Origin: CAVWCW01 sp963753615
GTDB lineage: Bacteria > Pseudomonadota > Gammaproteobacteria > Chromatiales > Chromatiaceae
Assembly (NCBI GenBank): GCA_963753615.1
Contig: CAVWCW010000020.1
Coordinates: forward strand, 1-64,000
Length of the DNA stretch: 64,000 nucleotides
Reading direction: 5' to 3'
The position numbers were made by a program, and so were the translations under genes. A model generated the notes under the pieces. It was not told the origin of the DNA and did not search any database. It worked only from the letters and a program-made list of their open reading frames with translations. This document shows positions 18,499 to 26,881 of this stretch, one piece after another. The number at the start of each line of letters is the position of its first letter. The first letter of the stretch is position 1.

Positions 18499-19443
18499 TC
18501 ACCGGCGGTGGCTCCGGCCGGAGAAGGCATAGAAGATCAACAGCACGACCGAGAACACCGCGATGCCGACGCCGAGTTCCACCAACAGCACCCCCAGGTG
18601 CTGGCCGTGGACCGGGTCGTGCGCCAGCACCGAGTAATCCAGGAAGGGCCGGCCCGCCAGCACTGAGTAGACGCCGACACCACCGTAGATCAGCACGCCG
18701 ATGGCGGCCAGGCGGTGCAGCCAAGCGGGCGGCACCACCGCGCGGGCACTGCCGTCACCGAATACAAGGTCGTAGAGCACGAAGGCGGTGGCGAATATCA
18801 CCCCGGCCTGGAAGCCGCCACCGGCGCCGAAGTCGCCGTGGAACTGCACGTACAGCCCATACAACAGGATCAGCGGAAGCAATACCTTGACCACGGAACG
18901 CAGCACGACCTGGTCGCCGATGGCGCTGACCCCCGGGCGCATGCGCGGGTCATCCTGGATGCCTAGCAGCAGCAGCACCGCCAGCCCGGCCGTAAAGATC
19001 ACGACGGTCTCGCCGAAGGTGTCATAGCCCCGGTAGCTCGCGAGCACCGCGGTCACCAGGTTCGGCATACCCACCTCCGCCTCGCCCTGCTCGATGTAGC
19101 GCGGAGTCACATGCTGATGCACCGGGGCAGACGGGTCGCCGAGCGGGGGCGCATCCAGGACGGCATAGACCAGAGCGGCACCCGTGACGCCGACCACCAG
19201 CAGGCCGAGCAGGGGGTTGCGCCTGGGCAGTGCCTCCCAGCGTTTGGTCAGATGCAGACTGGAAAGCATCAGCACCGTTGTGAAGCCGGCACCGACGGCG
19301 GCCTCGGTAAAGGCGACATCCACGGCGTCCAGATCCATGAACACGGCGGCGGTCAGCAGACTGTAGACGCCAAACAGCATCACCACCGCGAACAGATCGG
19401 TGAGGAGGATCGCCGCCACCGCGATCATCACCAGAAAACCCAA
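18499..19443 (-). CDS. Fused DUF4040 - MbhE-like - MrpB antiporter subunit
   Basis: A 314-residue protein combining three parts. Residues 1-75 are a DUF4040/MbhD domain (LLTDLFAVVMLFGVYSLLTAAVFMDLDAVDVAFTEAAVGAG), normally the C-terminal part of MrpA. Residues about 75-160 are MbhE-like (GYDTFGETVVIFTAGLAVLLLLG). Residues about 175-310 are MrpB (KVLLPLILLYGLYVQFHGDFGAGGGFQAGVIFA). No large MrpA N-terminal domain is encoded beside it; the extra D-like proteins may substitute. The start is a TTG 15 bases after the mrpG stop; other in-frame starts are rare codons, so the N-terminus is uncertain. Confidence 0.85.
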   Translation of the reverse strand: MGFLVMIAVAAILLTDLFAVVMLFGVYSLLTAAVFMDLDAVDVAFTEAAVGAGFTTVLMLSSLHLTKRWEALPRRNPLLGLLVVGVTGAALVYAVLDAPPLGDPSAPVHQHVTPRYIEQGEAEVGMPNLVTAVLASYRGYDTFGETVVIFTAGLAVLLLLGIQDDPRMRPGVSAIGDQVVLRSVVKVLLPLILLYGLYVQFHGDFGAGGGFQAGVIFATAFVLYDLVFGDGSARAVVPPAWLHRLAAIGVLIYGGVGVYSVLAGRPFLDYSVLAHDPVHGQHLGVLLVELGVGIAVFSVVLLIFYAFSGRSHRR

Positions 19444-19457
19444 TAGGGTGATGTCGA

Positions 19458-19802
19458 TCAGGGCTTCGATGAGCCTTCTCCCCCGACGTCTTTGTCATTG
19501 TCGAACACCAGCGGCCGCTGCCCGCCGTGCAGGGTGGCCTTGGCCATGGCATGGGTGGCCGTGGGGTTGGTGGCAAGCACCAGGATCAGGATCATGATCA
19601 CCTTCACCGAGTCGAGCGACCATTCCATCTGCAACAGCAGCCCGGTCAAAAGCAGCGGGGCCGCCAGGGTCTCCGTGACGCCCGAGGCGTGAACGCGAGA
19701 GTAGAAGTCCGGCATGCGCAACAGCCCCACACCGCCCGTGATACACAGCACCCCACCAAGCAGCAGGCAGAGACTGCTGAGCAACTCGAGGAACGCCGTC
19801 AT
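19458..19802 (-). CDS. mrpG: Mrp antiporter subunit G
   Basis: A 114-residue membrane protein with three helices and the MrpG pattern GGVGLLRMPDFYSRVHASGVTETLAAPLLLTGLLLQ. It would be a structural subunit of the antiporter. ATG 19802 overlaps the mrpF stop by 4 bases (ATGA), showing coupling. The C-terminal soluble tail (HGGQRPLVFDNDKDVGG) is longer than in many homologues. Confidence 0.9.
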   Translation of the reverse strand: MTAFLELLSSLCLLLGGVLCITGGVGLLRMPDFYSRVHASGVTETLAAPLLLTGLLLQMEWSLDSVKVIMILILVLATNPTATHAMAKATLHGGQRPLVFDNDKDVGGEGSSKP

Positions 19803-20083
19803 GCCGCCGACCCCGGACCCTCGTCCTCGTCTGCCGAATCGCGGTATTCGAAGAAACGCATTACCGCTATCGTGCCGACGAAATTTACCAGGGCATAGAG
19901 CAGGGCCACGTCGAGATAGCTGTTCCACGACAGGGCATAACCACCCAACGCGATCAACAACACCGTCTTGGTGCCAAAGGAATTGGCCGCGAGCATGCGA
20001 TCGTATTCGGTGGGGCCAAGAAAGGTCCTGATCAGGGCCAGAAACATGGTCACCAGGATGGCGACGATGGCGGCAGTCAGCAT
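19799..20083 (-). CDS. mrpF: Mrp antiporter subunit F
   Basis: A 94-residue protein with three membrane helices. The family pattern RTFLGPTEYDRMLAANSFGTKTVLLIALGGY, followed by YLDVALLYALVNFVGTIAVMRF, is conserved. It sits 4 bases after mrpE and overlaps mrpG. The acidic tail ADEDEGPGSAA is cytoplasmic by inference. Confidence 0.9.
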   Translation of the reverse strand: MLTAAIVAILVTMFLALIRTFLGPTEYDRMLAANSFGTKTVLLIALGGYALSWNSYLDVALLYALVNFVGTIAVMRFFEYRDSADEDEGPGSAA

Positions 20084-20087
20084 CGCA

Positions 20088-20555
20088 TCAAATCCCCAGG
20101 CGCTCGATCTGTTTTTCCATCCCGCCTTTTCTCAGTTCGTCGATACCATCCGCCGACAGACTGTGGACCATGAAGTGGTCTTCCCTGACATCCGTGGTGA
20201 GGGTACCGGGCGTCAGGGTGATGGAATTGGCGTAAAGCGTCTTGGCGAGCGTGGAGGTAACCTTGATGTCGAGCCGCTTCCAGGCGGGCCGTATCGGCAG
20301 AGTCGGATCCCAGATCCGCCGCACCAGATCAATGTTCGACAGCACCACTTGCCACATCAGCCACAGCAGGTAGTACAGGAGGCGCGGCCGCATCGGCAGG
20401 ACGCCCAGTTCTCCGTCGACCCGGTCCATGCGCCACAGGAACCAGACCACAATCAGCACTGACACTGCACCGAACGACAGAATCAGCGCGGTGTAATGCC
20501 CAGAGAGCAGGAGCCAGACGACGGCGAAGAAGAGTGCGGATCGTATATAGCGCAT
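20088..20555 (-). CDS. mrpE: Mrp antiporter subunit E
   Basis: A 155-residue protein with two N-terminal membrane helices and the soluble MrpE domain (YANSITLTPGTLTTDVREDHFMVHSLS), which carries the conserved Ser-Ile-Thr-Leu-Thr-Pro-Gly-Thr signature. It is the first gene of an operon E-F-G-B(fused)-C-D-D-small-D running on the minus strand. The promoter should lie in 20556-21027, shared with the divergent CBS gene. Confidence 0.92.
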   Translation of the reverse strand: MRYIRSALFFAVVWLLLSGHYTALILSFGAVSVLIVVWFLWRMDRVDGELGVLPMRPRLLYYLLWLMWQVVLSNIDLVRRIWDPTLPIRPAWKRLDIKVTSTLAKTLYANSITLTPGTLTTDVREDHFMVHSLSADGIDELRKGGMEKQIERLGI

Positions 20556-21027
20556 CTGTTGTTCTGTTCGGTCAAATTAGGCCCGGGACAGACCCAACGC
20601 ACCGCCCTATTCTATCCAGCTCAAACAGAGGTTTGGCGAGTCAGGCCTGGCGAGGCGGCCCCATATCACGGCGTCGGCACCCCTACGGGATTATTACGCA
20701 TAGCCTATACAGGCTTTTCCTTCATTGAAACCCTCAACCTTGTCCAACGCGAATAAAGTCTGGGGGGCTCCCGCTACGTGCCGGCACCCGCGTTCAGCCG
20801 GGCAACCTGATCTGCGAACAGACCAGCGCGCGCCCTAAAGATCGGTTCCTGACCGACCATCAGCCGACGGTTTTGAATTGCTGCGCTAATTCCTCTATCC
20901 TCGACCCGACTACAATATACTGACGGAGCGAGAAAGCAACCCTAGCTTGCGGTTACCTCTCCATGCGGCCGGTAGGGGCGACGCACCAGTCCAAATAAAA
21001 ACTAGACGCATCTTAAGGAGGCGTGTT
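20556..21027. other. Divergent intergenic region between mrp operon and CBS gene
   Basis: 472 bases without a supported gene. It must hold the promoters of both units. Short frames here lack ribosome-binding sites and family resemblance. No operator is recognised with confidence. Confidence 0.5.
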
Positions 21028-21486
21028 GTGGACGTCGAAACAGTTTTGAGGGCAAAGGGCACCGCGGTCTATTCCGTGAAGCCGGATTCTAAGATATCGG
21101 AAGCGGTCAAGCTCATGCACGAAAAGAGAATTGGCGCAGTGCTCGTCATGGAAGATGACGGAGGCAAGATACAAGGCATACTCTCCGAGCGCGACATCAT
21201 ACGGTTGGTAGCCGAAGATACCTGCACGGCATTGCAGGGAGTCGTCGGAGACGCCATGACCCGAAAGGTGATGGCCTGTACCGCCGACTGCACTATCGAT
21301 ACCGTCATCTCCGGCATGGCAAGATTCAATGCCCGTCACTTGCCGGTCTTCAAAGAAGACCAATTGTTTGGATTGATCAGTGCCCGGGACGTGATGCAAT
21401 ACCGAATCAAGCAGCTGGAGTCAGGCGAACAGCAGCGTTTCCGGCACTGGTTCCCCAAAGGAAAAGTGTATCCCCTCGGCGAGTAA
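21028..21486 (+). CDS. Tandem CBS-domain protein
   Basis: A 152-residue protein made of one CBS pair: AVYSVKPDSKISEAVKLMHEKRIGAVLVM...GILSERDIIRLVA and VMACTADCTIDTVISGMARFNARHLPVF...GLISARDVMQYRI. Such stand-alone pairs bind adenine nucleotides and sense energy state. GTG 21028 is chosen because AAGGAGG ends 6 bases upstream. Its divergence from the mrp operon hints at shared control, but its target is unknown. Confidence 0.88.
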   Translation: MDVETVLRAKGTAVYSVKPDSKISEAVKLMHEKRIGAVLVMEDDGGKIQGILSERDIIRLVAEDTCTALQGVVGDAMTRKVMACTADCTIDTVISGMARFNARHLPVFKEDQLFGLISARDVMQYRIKQLESGEQQRFRHWFPKGKVYPLGE

Positions 21487-22142
21487 TCGCTTCAGGACCG
21501 TCCATCCTCAGTGACAGATACGCGCGCCAGAAATGACAATAGCGACCAGGCGTTGGAGGCACTTTGCAACCGTATCACCGGCGATGAGGATGCCCGGGTC
21601 TGAAAAGGCATTCCGGCGGCGCGCGCGGGGGTATTCGGGATCTTCACCTTCGCCGCGGCAAGCGGCGGCACGGGCGGCACCAGCGCCTGCAGGGCGAAGA
21701 GGCTGATGGCAACATGCTGACCGGCAACCAGGTCTTGTTCGCGCCATCAGCTTCCGAGGTTCGAGCCGCTGCGTAGTGGAATGGAAGCGGTTCGCCGGGT
21801 TGCGTGGCCGGCGCCCCTCGCTTAAGGCAGAACCTCGAAGGAACTGCGCCTGGGTTCGCGCGCCGGAATCGACCCTTCGATTTCGCCGGGGTTACCAAAC
21901 GCCAGGCGGGCAAACCAGGCGGCTCGCTCGAGGTCTTCTACAGTGGATCGCTTGTGTTTCTGTTCGGGTTGGCACATGGCTCGATTCTCCGCTTGCTGAG
22001 GGTCCAGGCCAGCATTCTGCAACGGCGGAGCGAATCAGTACATTCGTTTGTTTCTACTGGAATAATTGGTTTTTTCTATCGCCTCGAGGGCAGGGAGACA
22101 TAGGGCGAAAATCTCGATCTTCACCAGCGGAAGGGAACCTGC
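21487..22142. other. Intergenic stretch without a supported gene
   Basis: Short frames occur on both strands. A minus-strand frame at 21822-22022 has plausible composition (KHKRSTVEDLERAAWFARLAFGNPGEIEG) but no start signal or recognisable family, so it is not called. It may be a remnant of an integrated element, since a repeat with terminal inverted repeats follows. Confidence 0.4.
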
Positions 22143-22302
22143 CTAGCCCGGATACTTCACCAGGAACCAGCCACGGGCGCGATAGCCAGGCGGCGGGATA
22201 CAGGGTGTTTACGCAAGAGAACCGCCTAACTTAGCTAAAAATGCATATTTTTCATTTGGTTACTATCAGCCGCCAGGCGCCCTGGTGAAACATCCGGGCT
22301 AG
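22143..22302. repeat. MITE-like element with 22-bp terminal inverted repeats
   Basis: CTAGCCCGGATACTTCACCAGG at 22143-22164 pairs with CCTGGTGAAACATCCGGGCTAG at 22281-22302, with 20 of 22 positions complementary. The 116-base interior is non-coding. Size and ends suggest a non-autonomous transposon derivative. No matching transposase lies in this window; the IS1380 element at 5157 has different ends. Confidence 0.65.
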
Positions 22303-22389
22303 CCGCCGCAGCCGGCGAATTCGCCGATTCACCCGGCCAGCAGGAGGTCGTGGCGGCGGCTGGGCTGAACCGCCCGGGGCCGGCAGCGC

Positions 22390-22953
22390 CTAGTCCGGCT
22401 CACCCCGCGGCGCGTCGGGGGGTAGTCCCGAATTGTGTGCCACCTTCCACTCGCCCAGCGCCGCATCCAGGTCGCCTTCGGCCCCGATCCAGTCCCAGAA
22501 TTGCCGGAATTCTTGTTTGGCCCGCTCCAGCCGGAACTCCATCCGGCGGGGCTTGCCGCGCAGAAACAAGGCAATATTGGCCTCGACCGTGTGCAGGTAG
22601 TCTTCGGCGAGAGCCAGATCCGACACCTGCGGTTCGTCGTGCATGAGTATGCCTTCGCGGTAGGCCTGCATAATGCCGAACCGACTGCGTTCGGCGAAGC
22701 TGACGGCGGTGGCGGCGGGTTCGCGGCTGAGGTGGACGTACCAGCCGCGCTCGCCGTAGGCGGCATCGAGGCGGCCAAGGAGCCACGACAGGCGGTTGTC
22801 GGCTTCGATGTGGTCGGGGGGATAGGCCAGGCGCTGCTCGCCCAATAGCTGGACCCGGGACTCGTGCCCGGCGCTGTAGTTGCAGATGTGGCCGCAGGCG
22901 CGGATGAAGGTCGTCGACCCGCAACGGCCGCTGTTGAGGACGAACACGTTCAC
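22390..22953 (-). CDS. Sulfotransferase-like P-loop protein
   Basis: A 187-residue protein starting VNVFVLNSGRCGSTTFIRAC, the 5'-phosphosulfate-binding loop typical of PAPS-dependent sulfotransferases. REPAATAVSFAERSRFG may be the 3'-phosphate site. It is shorter than most sulfotransferases (about 250-300 residues), so it may be a minimal or divergent member. GTG 22953 is supported by GGGAGG 7 bases upstream and overlaps the preceding gene's stop by 4 bases. Co-transcription with a glycosyltransferase-like gene suggests a sulfated glycan product; this is inference. Confidence 0.65.
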   Translation of the reverse strand: MNVFVLNSGRCGSTTFIRACGHICNYSAGHESRVQLLGEQRLAYPPDHIEADNRLSWLLGRLDAAYGERGWYVHLSREPAATAVSFAERSRFGIMQAYREGILMHDEPQVSDLALAEDYLHTVEANIALFLRGKPRRMEFRLERAKQEFRQFWDWIGAEGDLDAALGEWKVAHNSGLPPDAPRGEPD

Positions 22954-24776
22954 TGCATAGCCTCCCGCCAGGCGGCGCGGTCTGCCCCGAATTCGCCGAT
23001 GGCGCTGGTGAGTTGCCGCAGGCGGGCGCGGCAATGCTCAGGATCGTCGATCAGCGCCCAGCCCGGAGAATCGGCGCCGAAGTTATGCTCGATGCTGTCG
23101 AGGAAGGCGGCGAACCGTTCGCGCGCGCGGGCCCAGTCCGCCTGCTGCCAGCGGGGATCGGCGTCCTGCAGCAGGACGCGAAGGCTCTCCGACTTGGCCA
23201 AAACCTCGGTCTGCTTGCCATGGTAGCTTTGGCGCAGCTCGGCCTCGACCTCGGTCAGGACCCCCAGGACCTCGACCGCCGGCAGGTCCTTGGCGGGGTA
23301 GCCGCTGGCGGTTAGCCGTTCGATTCCGAACAGCATCAGATCGCCGAAGTACTGGCGTTCGAATTCCCCCGAGAGGTCGATCTGTTCGGCGGCTTGGTCG
23401 ACCCCGGGGCGGCACTCGGAGAGGCCGGTCTTGTCCAGGGTCCGCTGGTGCAGCATGGGTAGGTTGGCGGAGACAAAGCGCGGACCGAGCTCGGCCTTGA
23501 GCAGGCGACCCAGCACCGGGCCGGCCATACGCAGCTTGAGACCGGCGAAGGGGATAAACCAGTCCAGGCACTCAGGCCGCAGCACATAGTTGCCGGTGTA
23601 GATGGTGCGCGCCGGCCGGGTCTCCGAAAGGTCGCCCTGGTAGTCGAAGTAGGTGGCCCGGGTCGGGTGCTCTCCATCGAAGAAACCCCGCAGGCGGCCC
23701 GCGAAGTCGGCCAGGCAGGCCCCGTTGCCGTGGACACCCTGCAGGCGGCAGCGGTAACGGTAGGCAACCCTTGCCAGGCCGAAACCGAAGCGCTCCGCCA
23801 TGTCGTGGTAGGCCGCGTCGCCAGGAGTGGTCACGGGCTGGTGGAATCGGCAGTCGCCGCCGGGATCCAGCGCAGATTGCTCGCTGAAGAAGCCGATGAC
23901 GTCTTCCAAGAAGTTGCTGGTCATCACCGCCGGGGAGACCGGCGGGTCCCCTACCACCTTGCCCGTTAGGATAGCGGCGTCGCTTTGGCTGAAGATGCGG
24001 TCGAGGTGGTGGAAGTAATTGATCGCGTAGAGGCGGCGGCTGGTCGCCTCGCCTGGCACCAGGACACAGAACTCCTGATCGCTGTCGATGAACTGAACCA
24101 GCGTGCGCCCGTCTCGGTCTTCGGCGAGCAGTTGACGCAGCCGCAGGTAGGCGATATTGCGGGTGATGGCGGCTCCCTTGTGGCCGAAGTCGGCCGGGTC
24201 CAGGCTGGCGGCTGGGCCGATCACCCGGGCCAGGGCGGCGCGCTTTCGGGGGGGCAAGCGCTGGAACTGGGCGATCTGCTGCTCGGGTCCGAACCACTCG
24301 GTCGACAGGCCTTGGGCATCGAATTCACGCGCCAGCTCGGCGTGGCGGGCCAGACTCTCGGGCTGGCGCGAGTCGTCGGCGACCAGCACCCGCAGGCGCC
24401 GGTAGCGACCGGCGCGCTCGCCACCGTAGCCGTAGCAGCGGCACAGGTGCAGGAGGCTGGCCAGGCACTGGGCCAGGTGCCGGGGGCGGTCGGCCACAGG
24501 AATGACAACCACAAACCTGTGCCGATCGTCTCCGCCCGCTTCCGCCAGCAGGGCCTCGTAGTCGCGAAACGCCCGCTGGTAGTGGGCGACCGAGACATCG
24601 TCGACTGGTCCGCCCCAGAGGGCCCGCTCCAGGTCGGGCAGCAACTTCCGGTAACGTTCCAGGGCCTCCTCCGGGGCGGTCACCCCGAGCCGCGCGGCCA
24701 AGCGCTGGAATTCGTTCGCTGCCGGGCCCGCGGGCATCGCGGGCTCAGCGCCGGGACGAGTAGTTGGGAAAGGCAT
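22950..24776 (-). CDS. Large GT-A glycosyltransferase-like protein
   Basis: A 608-residue soluble protein. Residues about 88-110 (FVVVIPVADRPRHLAQCLASLL) and 129-135 (VLVADDS) form a Rossmann-like GT-A nucleotide-sugar site, and QFIDSDQEF near residue 228 looks like the DxD metal motif. Later segments (HGNGACLADFAGRLRGFFDGEHPTRATYF, YTGNYVLRPECLDWFIPFAGLKLRMAGPVLG) are conserved-looking but not assignable. The C-terminal third is helical. The start may be ATG 24776, overlapping the ThDP gene by 32 bases, or ATG 24737, 8 bases after its stop; neither has a strong ribosome-binding site. Sugar donor and acceptor are unknown. Confidence 0.65.
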   Translation of the reverse strand: MPFPTTRPGAEPAMPAGPAANEFQRLAARLGVTAPEEALERYRKLLPDLERALWGGPVDDVSVAHYQRAFRDYEALLAEAGGDDRHRFVVVIPVADRPRHLAQCLASLLHLCRCYGYGGERAGRYRRLRVLVADDSRQPESLARHAELAREFDAQGLSTEWFGPEQQIAQFQRLPPRKRAALARVIGPAASLDPADFGHKGAAITRNIAYLRLRQLLAEDRDGRTLVQFIDSDQEFCVLVPGEATSRRLYAINYFHHLDRIFSQSDAAILTGKVVGDPPVSPAVMTSNFLEDVIGFFSEQSALDPGGDCRFHQPVTTPGDAAYHDMAERFGFGLARVAYRYRCRLQGVHGNGACLADFAGRLRGFFDGEHPTRATYFDYQGDLSETRPARTIYTGNYVLRPECLDWFIPFAGLKLRMAGPVLGRLLKAELGPRFVSANLPMLHQRTLDKTGLSECRPGVDQAAEQIDLSGEFERQYFGDLMLFGIERLTASGYPAKDLPAVEVLGVLTEVEAELRQSYHGKQTEVLAKSESLRVLLQDADPRWQQADWARARERFAAFLDSIEHNFGADSPGWALIDDPEHCRARLRQLTSAIGEFGADRAAWREAMQ

Positions 24777-26415
24777 CCTTGTCGACCAGGATTTCGATCA
24801 GGTTGAGGCCCTCGGCGAAGTCGAAATCGGCGAACAACCCGTCGAGGTCGGCGATCCGCTCCACCCGCCGGTGCCGGATGCCGAACGCGCGCGCCAGGCA
24901 AGCGTAGTCCGGGTTGACGAAGTCGCAGTCGATAAAGCGCCCCTGGTAGCTCTGCACCTGATTCTTGCGGATCAGGCCCATGCTGGCGTTGTTGAACAGG
25001 ATAACCGTGAGCGGGACACCGTAATTGACTGCCGTCATCAGCTCCATGCAGCACATCTGGAAGCCGCCGTCGCCGATGATGGCGAACATGGGCCGGCGGT
25101 CGGCGAACTGGGCGCCGATGGCGGCCGGGATGGCGTGGCCCAGGGAGGAGATGCCGGAGTTGGGATAGAAATCGACCCCGGCGGAGACCTGCAACAGATT
25201 CTGGGCGAAGATGATATTGTCGTCGAACAGCGCGGCACCCGCCGGCAATGCGGGATTCAGACGCTCGAAAAAGGCCTCGATCAGCGAAAATTCCGCTTGA
25301 AAGATCGAATTCCCCGCAGCGCTCGCCCGGGCCTCGTAGGCCTGCTTGTAGGCCGGGATCGGCTCCAGCTGCTTGTCGGGGCAGGCACGGGCTGCAAGCC
25401 CCTGCAGCAGGCTGTCGAGTACCTGGCCGATGTCGGCGTGGATGCTGAGGTCGGCGGTATAGACCTTGTCCAGTTGGTCGTGATCGATGTCGATCTGCAC
25501 CACCGTCTTGCCTGCCAACAACTGCTCGTTCCAGAGGTAGCTGGTGCGCTCGTTGAAGCTGGCGCCGAGCACCAGCACCAGGTCGGCGCGGTTTACGATA
25601 TAGTCGTAGGCATAGCCGCTCGAGGTCACCCCCAGGCTGCCCAGCGACAGCGGCGATCCTTCGTCGATGGCCCCCTTGCCCTTGAGGCTGCTGGTGACCG
25701 GGATGTTCCAGCCCTCGCTGAGGGCTCGTACCTGCCCGCGGGCGCCGGAGCGCAGCACCCCGTAGCCACCGACGATCACCGGCCGCTCGGCCTGCTCCAA
25801 CAGCTCGGCCAGGCGCTCGATCAGAGGGTCCTGGTGGTGCGGCGCCCGCTGCCTGCGCTGGGTGTGCACCTGCTCCAGCAGTTCCAGGTCGACCAGTTCT
25901 TTCTGCAGGTTGTAGGGCAGGCTCAGCAGCACTGGGCCCGGGTTGTCCGACAGCAGCACCTTGGCGGCGCGGTTGAGCACATGCGCGAGGTAATCGGTGC
26001 GCTCGACGATCTTGTTATAGCGGGTGATGCCCTTGAACAGCGCTGACTGGTCGATGCTGCCGCCCTCGCCGGAACTCTCCTGCAGGCCGCCCTTGCCGAA
26101 AATATAGGTCGGGGTCTCGCCGGTGATGACAATCACCGCCTGGCGGTCCACATAGGCATTGGCAATACCCGTGACCAGATTGGTCGCACCCGGGCCGGCG
26201 GTGGTGATGCAGGCGGCGATGCGCCCGCTGGCCCGGGCGTAGCCGCAGGCCATGAAGGCGGCGCCCTGCTCGTGCTTGGCCAGCACGGTTTGGATCGGGG
26301 AGTCGTAGAGGCTGTCGTAGACCGGCAGGATATGGGCGCCCGGCATGCCGAAGATGGTATCCACCCCCAGACGTTCGAGAAATTTGACGATCAGGTCGCT
26401 GACTTGGACTTTCAT
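24745..26415 (-). CDS. ThDP-dependent acetolactate-synthase-like enzyme
   Basis: A 556-residue enzyme with the three ThDP domains. The Pyr domain has the catalytic Glu in VLAKHEQGAAFMACGYARASG (about residue 49), a central domain follows (PVIVGGYGVLRSG), and the PP domain carries GDGGFQMCCMELMTAVNYGVPLTVILFNN (Mg-ThDP motif). Decarboxylation and carboligation of a 2-oxoacid such as pyruvate is the family reaction. The neighbours are not branched-chain amino acid genes, so a specialised role in building a sugar or acyl unit for the adjacent GT-like pathway is inferred. The start codon touches the edge of a repeat element (26416), so its leader comes from that element. Confidence 0.85.
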   Translation of the reverse strand: MKVQVSDLIVKFLERLGVDTIFGMPGAHILPVYDSLYDSPIQTVLAKHEQGAAFMACGYARASGRIAACITTAGPGATNLVTGIANAYVDRQAVIVITGETPTYIFGKGGLQESSGEGGSIDQSALFKGITRYNKIVERTDYLAHVLNRAAKVLLSDNPGPVLLSLPYNLQKELVDLELLEQVHTQRRQRAPHHQDPLIERLAELLEQAERPVIVGGYGVLRSGARGQVRALSEGWNIPVTSSLKGKGAIDEGSPLSLGSLGVTSSGYAYDYIVNRADLVLVLGASFNERTSYLWNEQLLAGKTVVQIDIDHDQLDKVYTADLSIHADIGQVLDSLLQGLAARACPDKQLEPIPAYKQAYEARASAAGNSIFQAEFSLIEAFFERLNPALPAGAALFDDNIIFAQNLLQVSAGVDFYPNSGISSLGHAIPAAIGAQFADRRPMFAIIGDGGFQMCCMELMTAVNYGVPLTVILFNNASMGLIRKNQVQSYQGRFIDCDFVNPDYACLARAFGIRHRRVERIADLDGLFADFDFAEGLNLIEILVDKDAFPNYSSRR

Positions 26416-26703
26416 CCTAGAAAGCGCAGTTGGACGGGGTGGAGGGTGCGCTCGCGGGGGTGCAGGGCAAGGCGCAACGACGCGGAATAGTCAATCTATT
26501 CCAAGGAGTTGCAACGCAGCGACCCACAGGGACGTGGGAAATGTCAGGTTCTGTCTGGAACAGGACCGGACCATGTACCGCCGCAAGCGTGCCAGGCGAC
26601 CCATAGCTTGGATCACCAAATCGATGAAAACATGAAGCGAAGGCTTTTTGCTTCATTTCAGTACCATACTGTCAAAAGGGAGCGGTCAACGGCTCTTTCT
26701 AGG
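26416..26703. repeat. MITE-like repeat, family 2, copy 1
   Basis: Terminal inverted repeats CCTAGAAAGCGC... (26416) and ...CTTTCTAGG (to 26703) bound a 288-bp non-coding element. It matches the reverse complement of 57462-57699 at both ends and through shared interior blocks such as GGGGGTGCAGGGCAAGGCGC and TCTATTCCAAGGAGTTGCAA, with an extra block of about 50 bases. One end touches the start codon of the ThDP enzyme gene. Confidence 0.85.
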
Positions 26704-26881
26704 TTCCTGCGGTATTGTCTTGTTGCCGGCGGGTCGTCCGGCCCCGCCGATCCCCCCTACCCTGGCGGCAAATCGAACGATTCTACCACTACCAGCGTCG
26801 AGTGCGCCTCGCCACCGCCCGGGGAAATCAGTACACTGCCGCGGTCGCCTGCCGGCGCGGGTTCCGACGGGTTTCCGCCGA

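Noticed and set aside
21822..22022. 66-residue minus-strand frame with reasonable composition
   Set aside because: No ribosome-binding site, no recognised family and a neighbourhood of mobile-element remnants; noted but not called as a gene.
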